Source: Tetramitus jugosus (lineage: Eukaryota; Heterolobosea; Eutetramitea; Acrasida; Vahlkampfiidae). From it: a stretch of DNA of 64,000 bases. Location: contig OW569373.1 of NCBI GenBank assembly GCA_937625935.1, forward strand, positions 409,357-473,356, given 5' to 3'. The notes under the pieces are model-generated. The model did not search any database and was not told the origin of the DNA. It saw only the letters and a program-made list of their open reading frames with translations. Positions 60,764-64,000 of this stretch are shown one piece after another; position 1 is the first letter of the stretch; the number at the start of each line of letters is the position of its first letter. The translations under genes and the position numbers were made by a program.

Positions 60764-60959
60764 CTGTCCAAATGGTGTCCTGGAGGTCTCTTTAGTGGCT
60801 CAGTGAATGAACAAGCCTTGGATTATTGATTTGTCTTGGAATCGGCAGAAAATTGGGCATAAATTTCCCTTTCTTTGGGACCGATTTTTTCCTCTCCGAT
60901 GTCTTTGCTTGTATGTTTTATTGTTTTGTTTGCTGCTTTTTTTTTGCTCTTCCAATAAT

Positions 60960-61105
60960 CACTCCGAGGCAATGAAAGCAAACAACATACAAAACCCAAA
61001 CTGCACAATCGTACAAGGGGAAAAGTCAGACAATGACTTTATATTGAGAACAAAAAACATTACACCAGAAGATGCAGCACAAATTATCAGATTCCTAAAA
61101 AACAA
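60960..61105 (+). other. Short coding-like fragment
   Basis: A plus-strand frame from the ATG at 60972 reads NCTIVQGEKSDNDFILRTKN, then PEDAAQIIRFLKNNYNPT and runs into the antisense of the next gene. The composition is protein-like. It may be the start of a transposon or viral gene cut by the SWIM gene. Not recognised. Confidence 0.3.
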
Positions 61106-61873
61106 CTACAACCCTACAGTGCTGAATTCTATCTCTTCTTCATCACTGGAGACTTGCTTTGCCTTCTTCTTTGGACGATCAGATTCAACAGGTTGTCTCC
61201 GTTTCCTCTTTTCAGTTCCATTCTTCTTTGCTCCAGTCGCAGACGATCCTGCGGAACTTTGCTCGAATGATGACAGCCCACCAACATATTGCATTACTTG
61301 TGCAACAGAATGCTTGCATGCAACTGCCACAGGACAAGAACACTTGGAAGTATGGATCTTGTCTGAAGTGAAGAATGTCTCAACATCATAGATGGTGTTC
61401 TCAATGTTTCCAATACACGATCCACATATAACAAACCCTTTATCCTTTTCACGAACGGAGAGTTGTACAATCTTACCATCCTCATGATATTGTGTGCCTC
61501 GAGCCATCACTGCTTCACCATAAAAGATGGACAAATCTTGTCTACTAACAGCAGAGGTTATGACAGTCTTGTACTTGGACAGATCAGCTGTAGCAAATGC
61601 AGGAACTACCTTCTGAGACTTATCTCCATCATCATTTTCATCTTCATCAGATGGAACAAAATCAGCATCGTCATCATCTTGAACTTCCCTGGAAGCTACT
61701 ACCACTCTCCGATCTTTGTTGTTCTTTAACTCCTGCAACAACCTGGGAATGATTGACATATCAACGTTTCTTGGAGCAGGGAGACCTCGGGCCACAGTAT
61801 CCATTGGTCTTTCATCGAAAATGTCACGATCGGTTTCATAAGCGTCATTTTTACCTGTCCTTCTCTTGTTCAA
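61106..61873 (-). CDS. SWIM zinc-finger protein, 5' end probably missing
   Basis: The frame of up to 255 residues contains a SWIM zinc finger SKCSCPVAVACKHSVAQVM (CxC-x6-CxH). SWIM fingers occur in transposase-related, ubiquitin-ligase and chromatin proteins. A Glu/Asp-rich stretch (DDDDADFVPSDEDENDDGD) precedes it, and the C-terminus is basic (KKNGTEKRKRRQPVE, PKKKAKQ), suggesting nuclear location. The frame runs upstream to a stop near 61918 without an ATG. The first available Met is at 61804. The upstream part coincides with telomere-like CCCAA repeats, so the original 5' end may have been lost or lie in another exon. Confidence 0.6.
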   Translation of the reverse strand: MNKRRTGKNDAYETDRDIFDERPMDTVARGLPAPRNVDMSIIPRLLQELKNNKDRRVVVASREVQDDDDADFVPSDEDENDDGDKSQKVVPAFATADLSKYKTVITSAVSRQDLSIFYGEAVMARGTQYHEDGKIVQLSVREKDKGFVICGSCIGNIENTIYDVETFFTSDKIHTSKCSCPVAVACKHSVAQVMQYVGGLSSFEQSSAGSSATGAKKNGTEKRKRRQPVESDRPKKKAKQVSSDEEEIEFSTVGL

Positions 61874-61879
61874 CTCGTC

Positions 61880-62190
61880 TCTGGCCTCTTGGGTTGGGTT
61901 GGATTTGGGTCTGTGACTTTATATTCGCTTCTGAACCGACAAAATATTGCCTTTTATGGAAGAGGAGTGTCTAAATATGGTTTTGGGAGAGTTTTGAGTT
62001 TGGGTCGGGATTTATGTCATAAGTCCAATCCCAACCCAAAGGGTTTGGGTTTGGGTTTGGGACTTTATATTCGCTTCTGAACCGACAAAACATTGCCTTT
62101 TATGGAAGAGGAGTGTCTAAATATGGTTTTGGGAGGTTTTTGAGTTTGAGTTTGGGGTTCATGTCATAAGTCCAGACCCAACCCGAAGGA
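61880..62190 (+). repeat. Subtelomeric 146-bp tandem repeat with interstitial TTTGGG units
   Basis: Two tandem copies begin GACTTTATATTCGCTTCTGA at 61915 and at 62061. They are nearly identical for the first 85 bases and then diverge slightly. Between and before them are short telomere-like tracts: GGGTTGGGTTGGATTTGGG at about 61890 and three TTTGGG units at 62042-62060. Directly before the latter, CCCAACCCAAA sits head to head with the G-rich strand. Confidence 0.85.
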
Positions 62191-63256
62191 ATTTTCAGTA
62201 CAAATACTTCATCTCAACGAGCTCTAACAGGATTTAACAGGATTAAAACTCTATCGTCTCGAAGAGACGATCGCTCCCTGCTGTAACTAACAGATTTTCT
62301 CTGCAACAGGATAAAAACTGCAACAGACTTCTATGAAAGGATTTTTCAGAAAAGCTTGAGATTATCACTGGACTGTATGATAAGAGAACAGTTTTTACAG
62401 ATTTTAGACTGAAATTTTAGACCTCTAGTATTCATTTGAAGCATTAATTCAGTTATTTCTGTTCTTTTTTGTTGTTGTTTGACATATTGAGTTGCATTTC
62501 GGTGCTCTGGCTTTTGATTGACTTAAAATTCTCTTGACCTGAAGATTATCACCGGTTTTAGAGATATTACGGATAAAATTGAGATATTTCATTGTTGAAT
62601 GAAATAGTTTAGGTCTAATAGGCTCATTTTTTGAATTTCATTTTGTGAATCATATGAAACACTCTTGAACTGGAGAAATCAACTAATTTGTACCGAATTA
62701 TTGATGATGAACGAGAGATTTCATTCTTGAAGGGAATATTTTGACATATTTGACAGGCAGAATGAGATTTAAACTTCTCAGTTCGTAAGATGAGTGCAGA
62801 GTAATAGTCCAGACCCAATCTTCATAAAATAAGAGTAGATCTTGCTTGTTGATAAGAATTCATACCTATGAACGTAATTGACTGAGAAATATTGCAGAAA
62901 ATACTATTTTGGAGTGAGATTGGCTCGTGAGAGAAATATATTTCTATTATTCAGACTTCCTTGGATGCAGAGTTGAATACCCAGACACAACCTGTCATTA
63001 CTGAAGAGAAATAGAAATGATTACATGTAAAACGTGTATATGACTCACTTGATTGCCTCTAAGCTTTCCAGATGTTGAGCTTTTTATGAGGATATTTCTG
63101 TTTTGGACAAAAGCTGAGGAGTGAATGTCAAATGATGGAAATAGAAATGGGGCGAGTGGTTTAACTTCCATTTATCTTATTTGATCAGATTTTAGATGAT
63201 AGATCGGTTCTGTTTTGAATTCGAATGAAATTTTTGATTTTTGGGAAGAAAGTTCA
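62191..63256. other. Subtelomeric non-coding spacer
   Basis: About 1.07 kb of AT-rich sequence with no ORF of coding character. No internal repeat is obvious beyond scattered TTTGGG-like words. This is the spacer between the 146-bp repeat and the telomere. Confidence 0.6.
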
Positions 63257-64000
63257 TTTGGGTTTGGGTTTGGGTTTGGGTTTGGGTTTGGGTTTGGGTT
63301 TGGGTTTGGGTTTGGGTTTGGGTTTGGGTTTGGGTTTGGGTTTGGGTTTGGGTTTGGGTTTGGGTTTGGGTTTGGGTTTGGGTTTGGGTTTGGGTTTGGG
63401 TTTGGGTTTGGGTTTGGGTTTGGGTTTGGGTTTGGGTTTGGGTTTGGGTTTGGGTTTGGGTTTGGGTTTGGGTTTGGGTTTGGGTTTGGGTTTGGGTTTG
63501 GGTTTGGGTTTGGGTTTGGGTTTGGGTTTGGGTTTGGGTTTGGGTTTGGGTTTGGGTTTGGGTTTGGGTTTGGGTTTGGGTTTGGGTTTGGGTTTGGGTT
63601 TGGGTTTGGGTTTGGGTTTGGGTTTGGGTTTGGGTTTGGGTTTGGGTTTGGGTTTGGGTTTGGGTTTGGGTTTGGGTTTGGGTTTGGGTTTGGGTTTGGG
63701 TTTGGGTTTGGGTTTGGGTTTGGGTTTGGGTTTGGGTTTGGGTTTGGGTTTGGGTTTGGGTTTGGGTTTGGGTTTGGGTTTGGGTTTGGGTTTGGGTTTG
63801 GGTTTGGGTTTGGGTTTGGGTTTGGGTTTGGGTTTGGGTTTGGGTTTGGGTTTGGGTTTGGGTTTGGGTTTGGGTTTGGGTTTGGGTTTGGGTTTGGGTT
63901 TGGGTTTGGGTTTGGGTTTGGGTTTGGGGTTTGGGTTTGGGTTTGGGTTTGGGTTTGGGTTTGGGTTTGGGTTTGGGTTTGGGTTTGGGTTTGGGTTTGG
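63257..64000 (+). repeat. Telomeric array (TTTGGG)n
   Basis: About 124 head-to-tail TTTGGG units run to the end of the window. The only irregularity I see is one extra G (TTTGGGG) near 63929. The G-rich strand runs 5' to 3' toward the end, as at a chromosome terminus. The array is as uniform as expected from telomerase. Confidence 0.95.

Noticed and set aside
60807-61391. 194-residue plus-strand ORF with a hydrophobic start
   Set aside because: Its second half is antisense to the SWIM gene, and the hydrophobic start is a T-rich stretch. Only the short part 60960-61105 looks protein-like.
63257-64000. Tandem array considered as CRISPR or satellite
   Set aside because: The unit is six bases with no spacers, and the strand orientation and terminal position fit a telomere.

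Overview
This is a chromosome-end window from a eukaryotic protist. The right-hand 744 bases are a tandem TTTGGG array with the G-rich strand running outward, which is the orientation of a telomere. Genes are dense and mostly single-exon. The few introns I could define are short, with GTATGT, GTAGGT or GTGAGT donors. Codons are moderately AT-rich and two nuclear-type tRNA genes are present. The gene set includes ARL13-type GTPase, a mitochondrial carrier, tafazzin, a mitochondrial PPR protein, an EDR1-like kinase, RGS and HECT proteins, RCC1 proteins and HSPA12-like Hsp70s. This fits a free-living amoeboflagellate of the Heterolobosea, such as Naegleria. That assignment is inferred from gene content and was not checked against a database.

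Layout. 1-17.6 kb is an ordinary core-gene block: ARL13 (cut by the window edge), a long mitochondrial protein resembling ATP synthase subunit d, tRNA-Ser(AGA), a five-exon SLC25 carrier, an EDR1-domain kinase, an HhH-GPD DNA glycosylase, tafazzin, a PPR protein, an RRM/RS splicing-type protein, an HNH-like plus MYND protein, and an RCC1-repeat protein. 17.6-25.8 kb is a repeat island. It holds a decayed LINE-like element beside tRNA-Val(AAC), a piggyBac-like remnant, a second LINE fragment in opposite orientation, an inverted fragment of the neighbouring RCC1 gene, and a nearly intact PIF/Harbinger unit (transposase plus accessory protein, divergently arranged). 25.9-32.4 kb returns to host genes: a two-TM-segment membrane protein, cobalamin-independent methionine synthase and a PrxQ/Bcp peroxiredoxin.

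32.66-41.77 kb is the most unusual part. Two HSPA12-like Hsp70 genes are transcribed divergently from a 120-bp gap. Each is flanked by two coiled-coil proteins whose C-termini look like the GrpE beta-domain. The order is A+ B+ H1- | H2+ C- D-, and A resembles D while B resembles C. The locus therefore reads as an inverted duplication of a three-gene chaperone/exchange-factor module. H1 also carries a C-terminal von Willebrand A domain with an intact MIDAS motif.

42-55.3 kb mixes host genes (metallophosphoesterase, Golgi-type glycosyltransferase, a small possibly GFRP-like protein, an RGS plus START-like protein) with a broken RCC1-kinase gene and a striking 1164-aa protein that joins a long coiled coil, a kinase domain with NFG in place of DFG, and a complete HECT ubiquitin ligase domain. 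55.3-63.25 kb is subtelomeric. It has interrupted ORFs (including a frameshifted HD hydrolase), a reverse-transcriptase fragment resembling telomere-associated retroelements, a SWIM zinc-finger gene whose 5' end meets telomere-like sequence, and a 146-bp tandem repeat carrying interstitial TTTGGG repeats. The telomere follows.
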